A stretch of DNA of 41,757 bases from Clostridia bacterium (lineage in GTDB: Bacteria > Bacillota > Clostridia > TANB77 > CAG-508). The position numbers and the translations under genes were made by a program. How positions within the stretch are numbered: the stretch's first letter is position 1; every line of letters starts with the position of its first letter. Under the pieces are notes generated by a model that searched no databases, was not told where the DNA came from, and saw nothing but the letters and a program-made list of their open reading frames with translations. Shown here piece after piece: positions 31,251-40,558 of the stretch. The DNA lies in NCBI GenBank assembly GCA_017479865.1, contig JAFVBS010000011.1:1-41757 (forward strand), given 5' to 3'.

Positions 31251-32648
31251 ATGATGGAACATAAAATAACAGTAAAAGATATTATTAGTGTGACAAAAGG
31301 AACCTTAGCATCAGGAAGAGAAGAAATTCTTTGTGAGCATTTTTGCACGGATAGTAGAAAAGTGCAAGCAAATGATACTTATGTAGGTATCAAAGGAGAG
31401 AATGTCGATGGGAACCAATTTTATGAAATGGCATTGAAACAGGGGGCTAGTTGCTGTATTTTGCAAGGAGTCGATATTCCAGAAATAATCAAAAGTCAAT
31501 ATCCTAGTACTGCCATTGTTTTAGTAGAAAATACAGTGAAAGCACTACAACAGATAGCTGCGTATAAAAGAAGCTTGTATGACATTCCCGTGGTTGCTAT
31601 TACAGGAAGTGTTGGAAAAACAAGCACAAAAGATATTGTGGCAAGTGTACTTTCCCAAAAGTTTCATGTCCTTAAAACGCAAGGAAACTTTAATAATGAA
31701 ATTGGACTTCCACTGACAGTACTACAATTAAAAGACCATGATGCTATGGTAGTAGAAATGGGTATGAACAGCTTTGGAGAAATCAGCCTGCTTACCAATA
31801 TTGCAAAACCATTAGTAGCAGTAATTACCAATGTTGGCACCGCCCACATTGGAATGTTGGGTTCACGCGAAAATATTCTGAAAGCAAAACTGGAAATTTT
31901 AGAAGGACTCCAAAAAGATGGTACCGTGATTATTAATAATGACAATGATTTGTTGCATGAGTGGAATGAGAAACAAAATCATGAATATAATGTCATTACC
32001 TATGGTATTCATGAAAAAAGTACAATTGAAGCGACTGAAATTTCTCTACAAGAAGAAGGAAGTACTTACATAGCTAAAGTGGATGGAAGCTCTTATCCAG
32101 TTACCATTCAGGTGGGAGGAGAGCATTTTGTATATAATAGCCTTTGTGCTATTGCTGTGTCAAGAATTTTTAAGATTCCTATGGAGCAAGTACTAAAGGG
32201 AATTCTAGAGTTTGAATTAACTAAAAAAAGAATGGAGATAAAAAAGGCTAAAAATGGAGCAATTGTAATTAATGATTGCTATAACGCAAATTATGACTCG
32301 ATGAAGGCTGCATTGGATTACTTAGGAAAAATGCCAAACAATCAAAAAATTGCTGTACTAGGAGATATGTTAGAATTAGGAGAATACTCAAAAGAACTTC
32401 ACGAGAAAGTAGGAGAGGCTGTGGCAGAAAATCACATTGATTTACTTATTTGCGTTGGAAATGAAGCAAAAAACATTGCAAAAAAAGCAGAAGAAAACGG
32501 AATGAAAAAAGAAGCAATTTTCACAGCAGACTCCAATGAAAAAGCAATTGCAATTTTGCAAGAAAAATTGCAAAAAGATGATGTTGTTTTATTAAAGGCC
32601 TCAAATAGTATGAACTTTACGCAAATTTGTGAAGCAATTTGCAAGTGA
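31251..32648 (+). CDS. murF: UDP-MurNAc-tripeptide--D-alanyl-D-alanine ligase
   Basis: The 465-residue Mur ligase has an N-terminal MurF-type substrate domain (FCTDSRKVQANDTYVGIKGE), the ATP loop VAITGSVGKTSTKDIVA, the NFNNEIGLPLTVLQL block specific for MurF, the central VGTAHIGMLGSRENI with its His, and a C-terminal domain with INDCYNANYDSMKAAL and LGDMLELG. It adds D-Ala-D-Ala to the cytoplasmic peptidoglycan precursor. The neighbouring ddl makes its substrate. AAAGGAAG supports an ATG at 31251 (or 31254); the ATG at 31233 lies before that site. Confidence 0.95.
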   Translation: MMEHKITVKDIISVTKGTLASGREEILCEHFCTDSRKVQANDTYVGIKGENVDGNQFYEMALKQGASCCILQGVDIPEIIKSQYPSTAIVLVENTVKALQQIAAYKRSLYDIPVVAITGSVGKTSTKDIVASVLSQKFHVLKTQGNFNNEIGLPLTVLQLKDHDAMVVEMGMNSFGEISLLTNIAKPLVAVITNVGTAHIGMLGSRENILKAKLEILEGLQKDGTVIINNDNDLLHEWNEKQNHEYNVITYGIHEKSTIEATEISLQEEGSTYIAKVDGSSYPVTIQVGGEHFVYNSLCAIAVSRIFKIPMEQVLKGILEFELTKKRMEIKKAKNGAIVINDCYNANYDSMKAALDYLGKMPNNQKIAVLGDMLELGEYSKELHEKVGEAVAENHIDLLICVGNEAKNIAKKAEENGMKKEAIFTADSNEKAIAILQEKLQKDDVVLLKASNSMNFTQICEAICK

Positions 32649-32665
32649 GATGTCAATAAAGCTAG

Positions 32666-32720
32666 CTCAGATATTGTTTTCTAAGCGAGTAAAGTTGGGG
32701 GCTAGCAAACAATATCTGAG
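32666..32720 (+). promoter_or_regulatory. 14-bp perfect hairpin in the murF-ddl gap
   Basis: CTCAGATATTGTTT (32666-32679) pairs exactly with AAACAATATCTGAG (32707-32720) around 27 bases that include a second GCTAGC. No T run follows, so it is not a terminator. It ends 10 bases before the ddl ribosome binding site and could stabilise or tune the ddl message. Confidence 0.55.
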
Positions 32721-32742
32721 TAGCGTTGGAAAGGAGATTGGT

Positions 32743-33804
32743 ATGCAAAAATTAAAATTAGGTGTTATTTTTGGTGGCATGTCCACAGAACATGATGTGT
32801 CAATTGTTTCAGGAACTTCTATTATTCAAAACTTGAACAAGGAGAAATATGAAATTTTTCCAATTTATATCAATCCAGAAGGAAAGTGGTTCTTGGTCAC
32901 ACAACCTGTTTCTGAAATAAAAGTATTGCCAATAGGCGAGCAATTACAAGACCTAAAGCCATTGGAGAATGAAATGGAATATCTAAGAAACTTAGATGTT
33001 GTTTTTCCTGTATTACATGGACTTTATGGAGAAGATGGCACCGTGCAAGGTTTACTGGAATTATTAAAAGTAAAGTATGTAGGGTGTAAAGTGCTTAGCT
33101 CAAGTATTTGCATGGATAAAATTTATGCAAAGGCAATTTTTGAAAAAGCAAATATTCCGCAGGCCAATTATGTATATGTGAGAAAACTAAAAAATGGACA
33201 GTATGCCTATATCGATAAGAGCTTCAATGAAAGTGTGGTGCTTTTAGAAAATGCTGTAGAGCAAATCATCAACAAACTGGGACTTCCTGTGTTTGTCAAA
33301 CCATCTAACTCCGGTTCTTCAGTAGGGGTAAAAAAAGCGAGTACTTCTGAAGAATTGCGAAATGCTATTGTATATGCTGCGCAATACGATACAAAAATTT
33401 TGATTGAAGAAGAAATTGTGGGCAGAGAAGTAGAATGTGCTGTGTTAGGAACAGAAGAAGTCAAGGCAAGTAAGGTGGGAGAAATTCTTTCTGCAGAAAA
33501 CTTTTATACCTTTGATGCAAAATACAAAAATCAAGCATCCAGAGTTGTTATTCCAGCACAAATTCCAGAAAAAACAATGACAGAAATTCAAAACCTTGCC
33601 ATTAAAGCATTTAAAGCAGTAGATGGTACAGGGCTTTCAAGAGTAGACTTTTTTATCAGAAAATCAGATGGCATGGCATATATCAATGAAATTAATACTA
33701 TGCCAGGCTTTACACAAATTAGCATGTATCCAAAATTGTGGGAGGAAGCAGGAATTTCTTATGAACAATTGTTAGATGAATTAGTTGAATTAGCTAGCAA
33801 ATAG
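32743..33804 (+). CDS. ddl: D-alanine--D-alanine ligase
   Basis: The 353-residue ATP-grasp enzyme starts with LGVIFGGMSTEHDVSIVSG, has VVFPVLHGLYGEDGTVQGLL, SSSICMDKIYAK, the FVKPSNSGSSVGVKKAS loop and the final metal-binding NEINTMPGFTQISMYPKLW. The omega-loop region FYTFDAKY keeps the Tyr and Lys of D-Ala-D-Ala ligases rather than the His of D-lactate (VanA-type) enzymes. AAGGAG lies before ATG 32743; the in-frame extension to 32629 crosses the intergenic hairpin. It feeds MurF, encoded just upstream. Confidence 0.95.
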   Translation: MQKLKLGVIFGGMSTEHDVSIVSGTSIIQNLNKEKYEIFPIYINPEGKWFLVTQPVSEIKVLPIGEQLQDLKPLENEMEYLRNLDVVFPVLHGLYGEDGTVQGLLELLKVKYVGCKVLSSSICMDKIYAKAIFEKANIPQANYVYVRKLKNGQYAYIDKSFNESVVLLENAVEQIINKLGLPVFVKPSNSGSSVGVKKASTSEELRNAIVYAAQYDTKILIEEEIVGREVECAVLGTEEVKASKVGEILSAENFYTFDAKYKNQASRVVIPAQIPEKTMTEIQNLAIKAFKAVDGTGLSRVDFFIRKSDGMAYINEINTMPGFTQISMYPKLWEEAGISYEQLLDELVELASK

Positions 33805-33848
33805 TGGCAACACAATATCGTTAAAATAGTAAAAATAGGGAGAAATTC

Positions 33849-34430
33849 ATGGAAAAATTAGAAGCAATTCAAAATGAACTCAAACAAATTTTATCGGAAA
33901 AAAGATATTTACACTCTGTAGGAGCAATGAAAAAAGCAGAAGAGCTTGCCAAGATTTATGGAATAGATATAGAAAAAGCAAAATTAGCAGCTTTGACGCA
34001 CGATATTGCCAAAGAGATGCCAAAGGAAGAAATGTTAGCTTATGTACAGCAAAATTCTATTCCAATTAATGAAATAGAACAAGAACAATTAGGTTTGCTC
34101 CATGGAAAAATTGGAGCAGATATTGTTAAAAAGAAATATGGTTTTTCAGAGGACATGCAAAAAGCAATTGAATACCACACTACTGGTAGTATACAAATGG
34201 ATACCTTAGCAAAAATTGTATTTATTGCGGACAAGACTGAAGAGACAAGAGACTATGATAATGTTGAGGAAGTAAGAGAGCTTGCATGCCAAAATTTAGA
34301 GAGATGCATGTTGTACCTTTTGAATGATGTGATTAAAAAGAATGTGAAAAAGGAAAAATTAATTGCTCTAGAGAGTATTGAATTAAGAAATCAAATATTG
34401 ATAAAACTTGCTAATGCAGAGAAAATATAA
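33849..34430 (+). CDS. yqeK: YqeK-family HD-domain diadenosine tetraphosphatase
   Basis: The 193-residue protein has the HD metal-site series: YLHSVGAMKKAEEL, LAALTHDIAKEM (the H-D pair), LLHGKIGADIV, IEYHTTGS and IVFIADKTEETRDY. This is the YqeK pattern, symmetrical hydrolysis of Ap4A to two ADP with iron or another metal. GGGAG precedes the ATG. In many Firmicutes yqeK sits beside nadD, rsfS and an LCP gene; here an LCP gene follows two genes later, but nadD and rsfS are not in the window. Confidence 0.9.
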   Translation: MEKLEAIQNELKQILSEKRYLHSVGAMKKAEELAKIYGIDIEKAKLAALTHDIAKEMPKEEMLAYVQQNSIPINEIEQEQLGLLHGKIGADIVKKKYGFSEDMQKAIEYHTTGSIQMDTLAKIVFIADKTEETRDYDNVEEVRELACQNLERCMLYLLNDVIKKNVKKEKLIALESIELRNQILIKLANAEKI

Positions 34431-34527
34431 ATAGTGATAGTAGCTAAATATTTATGGAAAGGTATTGAAAAAACAAACAAAAACTGATATAAATATCATA
34501 GAATAATTCTAACATAAAGGAGCAAAA

Positions 34528-35730
34528 ATGAAAGAAATAATTGATTTAAAAAAAGCAAAGGAAACAAAGGGAAAAAGAACATTTAGTCGAAAAAAACTCA
34601 TTTTTTTGATTGCTATTATCGTACTGGTTTTCATTGTTGCAATTTGCTCTATTATTTATGCTTCTAATAAAGAATTTCGTAATTTTATGGATCAGTATTT
34701 ATTTCATAAAAATATTTCTGAGGAAAATGTTCCTACCATTGAAATTGCGGATGCTACCAATAGTAATGTTATCGCTTATGGTAGATATCTTTGCATTTTA
34801 GCGGACAATAAACTTTCACAATATAACGGATCAGGAAATAAAGAACAAGAGGTCAAAATTGAAATTCATAACCCAATTTATGAAACTAATGGAAGATACT
34901 TAGTAATTGGCGAAAAAAATAGTCAAAAGTTATATTTGCTTTCTGGAATGAATATTGCTTGGGAAAAAGAAATGGAGGGCAACATTGCTAAAGTGACTGT
35001 TAATCAAAATGGTTATGTTAGCTGCATTGTTACTGGAACTACCTATAAATCAGTTATTATTACTTACGATGCAAAAGGAAATGAGCTGTTCAAAACCTAT
35101 CGCTCTAGTACGATTGCAGTGGATGTTAGTATTTCAAAAGATAATCAATATTTGGCTTTTGCAGAAATCAATACCTCGGGAACAGTTATCCAATCAAATA
35201 TTAAGGTTATTTCTGTGCAAAAATCAAAAGAGGATGCTGAAGAACCAATTGTTTATAACTATACTGCTCCGCAAAATAGCTTGATTTTAAGAATTAAATA
35301 TCAAGATAAAAATAGGTTAGTATGTATGTATGATGATAGTATTCATATGATAGAAAGTGATGTAGACATGGTGCTGTTATTACTGAACGAAACTGAGCAA
35401 AAAATCACTTTTGCTGATATTAATTTGAACAATTATGTATTTCGTAGTGTTGAAAAATCAACAGGACTTTTTAGCGCGGATACGGCAATTGAAATGATGA
35501 ATGTGGGAAATCAAAAAGAAAATCTTTATACCATAGAAGGAGTAGCCAAAAGTATTACTTGTTATGAAAATGTGATTGCTGTCAACTTGGGCTCAGAGGT
35601 TGATTTTGTCAACACCAATAGTTGGCTCATTAAACGATATACTTCTTCCCAAGAAGTAAGAAATATTGTCATTGGAGATGGACTAGCAGGAATTATTTAT
35701 CGAGATAAAATTGAAATTGTGAATTTGTAA
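34528..35730 (+). CDS. Membrane-anchored beta-propeller-like protein (DUF5711 type)
   Basis: The 400-residue protein has a basic cytoplasmic start (about 1-27), one membrane helix (LIFLIAIIVLVFIVAICSII), and an outside domain made of repeated beta strands with blade-like turns (GRYLCILADNKLSQYNGSG, GRYLVIGEKNSQKLYLLSG, DNQYLAFAEINTSG). This fits DUF5711, a clostridial family of unknown function usually beside cvpA. AAGGAG precedes the ATG. It lies between yqeK and cvpA on the same strand and may be part of one wall-related operon. Confidence 0.75.
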   Translation: MKEIIDLKKAKETKGKRTFSRKKLIFLIAIIVLVFIVAICSIIYASNKEFRNFMDQYLFHKNISEENVPTIEIADATNSNVIAYGRYLCILADNKLSQYNGSGNKEQEVKIEIHNPIYETNGRYLVIGEKNSQKLYLLSGMNIAWEKEMEGNIAKVTVNQNGYVSCIVTGTTYKSVIITYDAKGNELFKTYRSSTIAVDVSISKDNQYLAFAEINTSGTVIQSNIKVISVQKSKEDAEEPIVYNYTAPQNSLILRIKYQDKNRLVCMYDDSIHMIESDVDMVLLLLNETEQKITFADINLNNYVFRSVEKSTGLFSADTAIEMMNVGNQKENLYTIEGVAKSITCYENVIAVNLGSEVDFVNTNSWLIKRYTSSQEVRNIVIGDGLAGIIYRDKIEIVNL

Positions 35731-35795
35731 GCAAGGTATTTCAATTTGAAGGGATTTGGAGCGTTTGCAAAGTAATAAGGAGGGAATGATATAAA

Positions 35796-36458
35796 ATGAT
35801 GGGAGTAATAATTGATTTAATCATTGTGGCAATTGTGGCAATTTGCGTTCTTTTGGGATATCATAAAGGACTTACTGGTTCACTACTTAAGATTGTATCA
35901 TTTGTTGTAGCATTGGTCATTGCATTTGTTCTCTTTCAACCAATTGCTAATTTGGTCATTGAAAAAACGGAGTGGGATGAACATATTGAACAATCTATTC
36001 GCGATATGACCGTAAAGCAAGAAGAAAATCCTAGTAGTGAACAAGAAGAAACAAAAGAAATGTCTGCAGTCATTACAAATCATATTAATAAAGCAGTAGA
36101 AAATGCAGCAATTGATGCGAAGGAAGCGGTGATTGATGCCACAGCAAGAGATGTTTCAATTACCATTATCAAAGCAGGAACGTGGATTGTGTTATTTATT
36201 GTGGCAAGAATTGCTTTAATTTTAGTAAGAGGACTAGCCAAACTCTTGACAAGTTTGCCAGTCATCAAGCAAGTAGATAAAGCAGGGGGAGTTGTATATG
36301 GGCTATTAGAAGCGCTGATTATTCTTTATGTACTATTGGCACTTGCTTCTTTCATTTCACCAATGATAGAACAAAATAGATTGATAGACGGTATTCAAAG
36401 TTCATTTATTGGCTCATATTTATATAATAACAATTTACTATTAAAAATTGTATTTTAA
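35796..36458 (+). CDS. CvpA-family membrane protein
   Basis: The 220-residue protein has the CvpA layout: IDLIIVAIVAICVLLGYHKG, a second and third helix, an inserted charged region (about 60-110, EENPSSEQEETKEM), then helices with GTWIVLFIVARIALILVRGL, VIKQVDKAGGVVYGLLEALI. CvpA was named for colicin V production; in other bacteria it affects envelope integrity. AAGGAGGG precedes two adjacent ATGs (35796, 35799); either is possible. Confidence 0.85.
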   Translation: MMGVIIDLIIVAIVAICVLLGYHKGLTGSLLKIVSFVVALVIAFVLFQPIANLVIEKTEWDEHIEQSIRDMTVKQEENPSSEQEETKEMSAVITNHINKAVENAAIDAKEAVIDATARDVSITIIKAGTWIVLFIVARIALILVRGLAKLLTSLPVIKQVDKAGGVVYGLLEALIILYVLLALASFISPMIEQNRLIDGIQSSFIGSYLYNNNLLLKIVF

Positions 36459-36535
36459 GGCTTGCTATTCTGGAGTGTATTTGGTATACTAGTAAACGTA
36501 AAATAAATTTTGAAACATATAGGGGAGAATTAATC

Positions 36536-37808
36536 TTGAAAAGGGAAGAACTACCAAAAGAAAAAAATAAAAAAACAGCAAAAAAACGGAATTGGTAAAA
36601 AAATTGCTATCATCATTATTCTTGTGTTATTAGTTGTAGGAGCATTCATTGGATATCGTGTTCATAAAAATGGCGGTGGGCTAAAAGGACTTTTGGCAAC
36701 AGCTGTAGGACATGATGAAAATACTGTTAAGAATTTACCAAAAATTTATTGTTTAGTATTAGGAAAAAGCCAAAATTTAACCGATACTATCATGGTAGTG
36801 GCTTATGATCCACAAGAACAACAGGCTTCAGTTCTATCTATTCCAAGAGATACTTTTATTGGAAATAACAAATCAAAAGCAACTGCATGGGATAAGTTAA
36901 ATGCTGTTTATCAAACCGGTGCTGAAAACGTTCTCAAAGAAGTAAATGAATTAACAGGATTGGATATTCAATACTATTTGATGGTAGATAACGAGGCTTT
37001 TAGAGTATTAGTAGATGCTGTAGGTGGCGTGAAATTTAATGTGCCAATGGACATGGACTATGATACAAACAAACAAAACTTTCACATCCATTTAAAGGCT
37101 GGAGAACAAGTATTAGATGGGGAAAAAGCAGAACAACTGGTAAGATTTAGACATAACAATAACGGTTCTACCTATTCTTATGATTATGGTATTGAAGACT
37201 TAGGAAGAACCAAAACACAAAGGGCATTTCTTACTGCTTTAATAAAACAAACATTAAAGCCTGAAAATTTACTAAAAATTAATGAATTTATTGAAATTGC
37301 TAATCAGTATGTGAAAACAAATTTAGATTTTAATACAGTCAAAGATTACATTCCATATTTGACAGAATTTAATATGAGTGACTTGAAAACAGAATACTTA
37401 CCGGGAGAGGCAGAATTGACGAATGGGGTTTGGATTTATTCTGCTTATGAGAAACAAACAAAAGAATTAATTGACAAATTGTTTCTTCATCCATCAGTAG
37501 AAGGAGAAACAATTAGTGGTGAAAATTTAAATCCAAATATCAGTAGGGAAACAATTAAAGTAGAAGTACTTAACGGAACAACGAGTAATAGCAAATTAGA
37601 AAAGGTAGTAGCTAAATTGCAAAATGCAGGATATCACGTAACAAAAACAGGAAATACCTCTAGCACAGAGCAAACCACCATTATTAATAGGGGAAATGTT
37701 GGCGAGGAAGTACAGGAGGAGCTAAAAACCTTACTTTCAACTACTCATATCTCAGCAGGGCAAGCGACAACAGTTGATATTACCATTATTATTGGAAAAG
37801 ATATTTAA
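36536..37808 (+). CDS. LytR-CpsA-Psr (LCP) phosphotransferase requiring +1 shift at a CGG codon
   Basis: A GGGGAGA site precedes TTG 36536. The frame gives KREELPKEKNKKTAKK, meets CGG at 36587-36589 and stops two codons later. Skipping the C yields GIGKKIAIIIILVLLVVGAF, exactly the membrane anchor expected, and the frame stays open to 37808 (423 residues). Then follow the LCP blocks LTDTIMVVAYDP, SIPRDTF, the VDAVGGV region, the VRFRHNNN arginines and a C-terminal LytR_C domain (about 340-423). LCP enzymes attach teichoic acid or polysaccharide to peptidoglycan. Without the shift the anchor-bearing start is lost. Joined frame: 36536-36586 plus 36588-37808. Confidence 0.85.
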
Positions 37809-37811
37809 AAT

Positions 37812-37850
37812 AAAAAAGGGCACAGATTTTCTAAAACTGTGCTCTTTTTG
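37812..37850. terminator. Bidirectional terminator between LCP and dacF genes
   Basis: AAAAAAGGGCACAG pairs with CTGTGCTCTTTTT with one bulge, between convergent genes. Confidence 0.85.
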
Positions 37851-37906
37851 CCGTATAGAGAATGATTCTATTTTAAATGGAACTGAATAAGCAATATTTT
37901 TATCTA

Positions 37907-39253
37907 TTAGTCTGAAATATGAAGTAGTGTAAAACGATAATGACCATTTCCACGTTTTGAAGATTTTTTTCCTTTTCTCTTTTTCGAAGAAGAGTTAGAA
38001 TCTTTTTCGTTTCCTGATTTCAGCAATAAATATAATATAAAAAGTACAAGGGCTGCTAAAATGCTACCAAATACAATTTGAAGAATAGGTGAAGCCTCTA
38101 CGATATTTCCTGCAATTAAATCAGTAGAATAGGAGTTACCATCAATTTCATAAGTTACTTTTCCAACGGTTGCTCCTAATGCAACGGGAGCACTCAAATG
38201 CTCATTTAGGGTTACTTCAGAAACAACATCTTCTAAATTTTCCTCTTTTTTGGCTAAAGTGGTAATCTCCTCACTGGCTCTTAGTTCCAAATTTGGAGTG
38301 TCCTTTGAAGAACCAAAAATGGGTACTTCTTTGATTACTTCATTTTTTTCACAAAGTGTTTTTAGTTCATAAGTGCGAAAAGCATAGTTAAATAATGTAA
38401 TGCAATCTAAATTTCTTTGACTCAAGCCATCTGCTGTTTTGCCACCACCTAATACAACGGCAATTACCTCTAAATTATCTTTTTTGGCGCTGGCAACAAT
38501 GCAATTGCCTGCATCTCCAGTGTATCCTGTTTTTACTCCCGTTGCGTAAGAATAATAATAGTTATCTTTTGCCGTGCTATGATTTTCTCGTAATAAATCA
38601 TTAGTGGTGTTAAAAACACGGTCTGCTTTGTCGTATTGATTCGTAGCAGGAAGAGTGTACTTTGTTTTTTTCACAATCTGACGAAAAGTAGCATTTTTCA
38701 TTGCATAATTTCCTATCAAAGCCAAATCATAGGCAGTGGATACATGTTCACGATTGTGTACTCCATTAGGATTGACAAAATGTGTATTCTGGCAGCCAAT
38801 CTCTTTTGCTTTTTCATTCATTAAGTTTGCAAATTCGCTGACACTTCCGGAAATGTGTTCTGCTAATACATTAGCGGCATCATTTGCAGAAGGAATGAGC
38901 AATACATTTAATAGTTGCTCAATGGTAAGGATTTCACCCTCGCGTAAGCTAGCGTGAGAATAACCGGTAGGAACGGTAAAAATAGCATCATGGCTTACAG
39001 TTGCGGTGTCGGTTAACTGACAGTGCTCTATGGCTAAAATGGCGGTCATCATTTTTGTTGTACTGGCAGGGTATCTTACCTCATAAGCATTTTTTTCGTA
39101 TAAAATTTTTCCCGTACTTGTTTCCATTAAAATACAAGAAGGACAGTTGGTTGCTAGTTCTACTGAAGTGTTAGTATCAGTAGCAAAGGAAGGGGTAATA
39201 AATATGGTTAGTAACATTAATATTAAAAGAAATAATCTTTTCGTGTTTTTCAT
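37907..39253 (-). CDS. D-alanyl-D-alanine carboxypeptidase (S11, DacF-like)
   Basis: The 448-residue protein has a signal peptide (about 1-24, ending PSFA), the penicillin-binding S-x-x-K motif at residues 64-67 (YPASTTKMMTA), S-x-N in LLIPSANDAANVL, and K-T-G in YATGVKTGYTGDAG. A C-terminal beta domain, one membrane helix (PILQIVFGSILAALVLFILY) and a very basic tail (SSKKRKGKKSSKRG) follow; many S11 enzymes end in an amphipathic helix, so the full helix with basic tail is a mild variation. It trims the terminal D-Ala of peptidoglycan stem peptides. A minus-strand TATAAT lies at 39281-39276. Confidence 0.92.
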   Translation of the reverse strand: MKNTKRLFLLILMLLTIFITPSFATDTNTSVELATNCPSCILMETSTGKILYEKNAYEVRYPASTTKMMTAILAIEHCQLTDTATVSHDAIFTVPTGYSHASLREGEILTIEQLLNVLLIPSANDAANVLAEHISGSVSEFANLMNEKAKEIGCQNTHFVNPNGVHNREHVSTAYDLALIGNYAMKNATFRQIVKKTKYTLPATNQYDKADRVFNTTNDLLRENHSTAKDNYYYSYATGVKTGYTGDAGNCIVASAKKDNLEVIAVVLGGGKTADGLSQRNLDCITLFNYAFRTYELKTLCEKNEVIKEVPIFGSSKDTPNLELRASEEITTLAKKEENLEDVVSEVTLNEHLSAPVALGATVGKVTYEIDGNSYSTDLIAGNIVEASPILQIVFGSILAALVLFILYLLLKSGNEKDSNSSSKKRKGKKSSKRGNGHYRFTLLHISD

Positions 39254-39518
39254 GGCATTTCTCCTATGATAAAGTATTATAACTATATCTTAAAAATGAA
39301 TATTTTTCAAGGAAAATAAAGTATTTTCATAAATTTTAGTACAATGACGGATGCTTTTAGTAAAATAATGCTACAAACAACAGCCTTTGGCGCCTCTTGT
39401 GCTGTATGTAAAAAATCACCCTTTTTTTAGTATTTTACTATGACTTATGCGGGACGCACTTTCTTGTAACATTATTAAAAAATAAAAGAAGTTAATGAAT
39501 GAAAAGGAGGAAAAATAG

Positions 39519-40181
39519 ATGTTTAGTAATCTAACAATGAAACAAAAATTAATTGGGGGCGGAATTTTAGCAGTCATGTTGCTAGTGATTGCTTTTTATG
39601 GATATACCAAATTAAATGAGGGGGATGAAGAAATTACTGCTGATTCACAAGATTTTATTGCAACAAATGAAGAAAAAAGTAAGGTGGAAAATCAAGTTGT
39701 GGAAGAGGTGAAAGAAGAAAAGATTATTGTACACATTACAGGGCAAATTAAAAAGAGTGGAATTTTGAAGTTACCAGTTGGCTCTAGAATTGCGGATGCT
39801 ATCTCTGCAGCAGGAGGACAAACAGAAAAGGCGGACTTGGACCAAGTCAATTTAGCCTATCAATTGCAAGATGGACAGAAAATTTATATTCCTAGCAAGG
39901 AAGAAAAAAATAAAGAAATGGTGTATATTACTAGCGGAAGCGGGAATAATGTAATTGTAGAAGAAAACAATCGCCAAGGAGTGAGTAAGAAAGTGAATAT
40001 TAATCAAGCCGGACAAGCAGAATTGGAAGCATTACCAGGAGTTGGTCCTTCCTTAGCTACGCAAATTTTAGAATATCGTAACGTCAATGGAAATTTTAAG
40101 AAAGTGGAAGATTTGCAAAATGTAAAGGGAATTGGAGAGGCAAAATTTAATAATATCAAGGAATATGTGACAGTGAAATAA
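39519..40181 (+). CDS. comEA: ComEA-like DNA-binding competence protein
   Basis: The 220-residue protein has an N-terminal membrane helix (about 10-28), an acidic linker, an SLBB domain (about 68-120; IIVHITGQIKKSGILKLPVG, ISAAGG) and a C-terminal double helix-hairpin-helix domain (about 157-217; VNINQAGQAELEALPGVGPS and VKGIGEAKFNNIKEYV). ComEA binds incoming DNA outside the membrane during transformation. AAGGAGG precedes the ATG. ComEC is not in the window; a tRNA and an integrated element follow instead. Confidence 0.93.
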   Translation: MFSNLTMKQKLIGGGILAVMLLVIAFYGYTKLNEGDEEITADSQDFIATNEEKSKVENQVVEEVKEEKIIVHITGQIKKSGILKLPVGSRIADAISAAGGQTEKADLDQVNLAYQLQDGQKIYIPSKEEKNKEMVYITSGSGNNVIVEENNRQGVSKKVNINQAGQAELEALPGVGPSLATQILEYRNVNGNFKKVEDLQNVKGIGEAKFNNIKEYVTVK

Positions 40182-40236
40182 TGTCATATTATTTAAAGTG
40201 AATGCATATATTATAAAAGAGATAGAATGAAAAGAA

Positions 40237-40279
40237 GGGCAATCACTCCTCAGACTAAAAAATAAGCTGAGGAGAGCCC
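40237..40279 (+). terminator. Hairpin after comEA, possible terminator
   Basis: GGGC/GCCC encloses CTCCTCAG (40246-40253) paired with CTGAGGAG (40267-40274). The T run after it is poor (GAATTTT), so termination is uncertain. Confidence 0.5.
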
Positions 40280-40297
40280 AGAATTTTAAAAAATGTC

Positions 40298-40326
40298 TTG
40301 ACAAGCAGAAAAAATCGCAGTATACT
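40298..40326 (+). promoter_or_regulatory. Strong promoter of the initiator tRNA gene
   Basis: Perfect TTGACA (40298-40303), 17 bases, TATACT (40321-40326), 39 bases before the tRNA. Confidence 0.85.
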
Positions 40327-40365
40327 AATAAAGTAATGAAAAATAAGTTTTTTCACATCATACAT

Positions 40366-40441
<76 letters not shown>

Positions 40442-40446
40442 GCTTA

Positions 40447-40482
40447 TAGCAAGTCTTTTAGAGATTTGCTATTTTTTATTTT
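40447..40482 (+). terminator. Intrinsic terminator of the tRNA gene
   Basis: TAGCAAGTCT pairs with AGATTTGCTA (one G-T pair) around a five-base loop, then TTTTTTATTTT. If integration used the tRNA end, this terminator now belongs to the element. Confidence 0.8.
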
Positions 40483-40558
40483 ACCCCTAAAAAGTGCCTT
40501 TTGGGGAAATTTTGGGGAAGAAAACCTCACAACTTATTGATATTTCTAATAAAATTTC

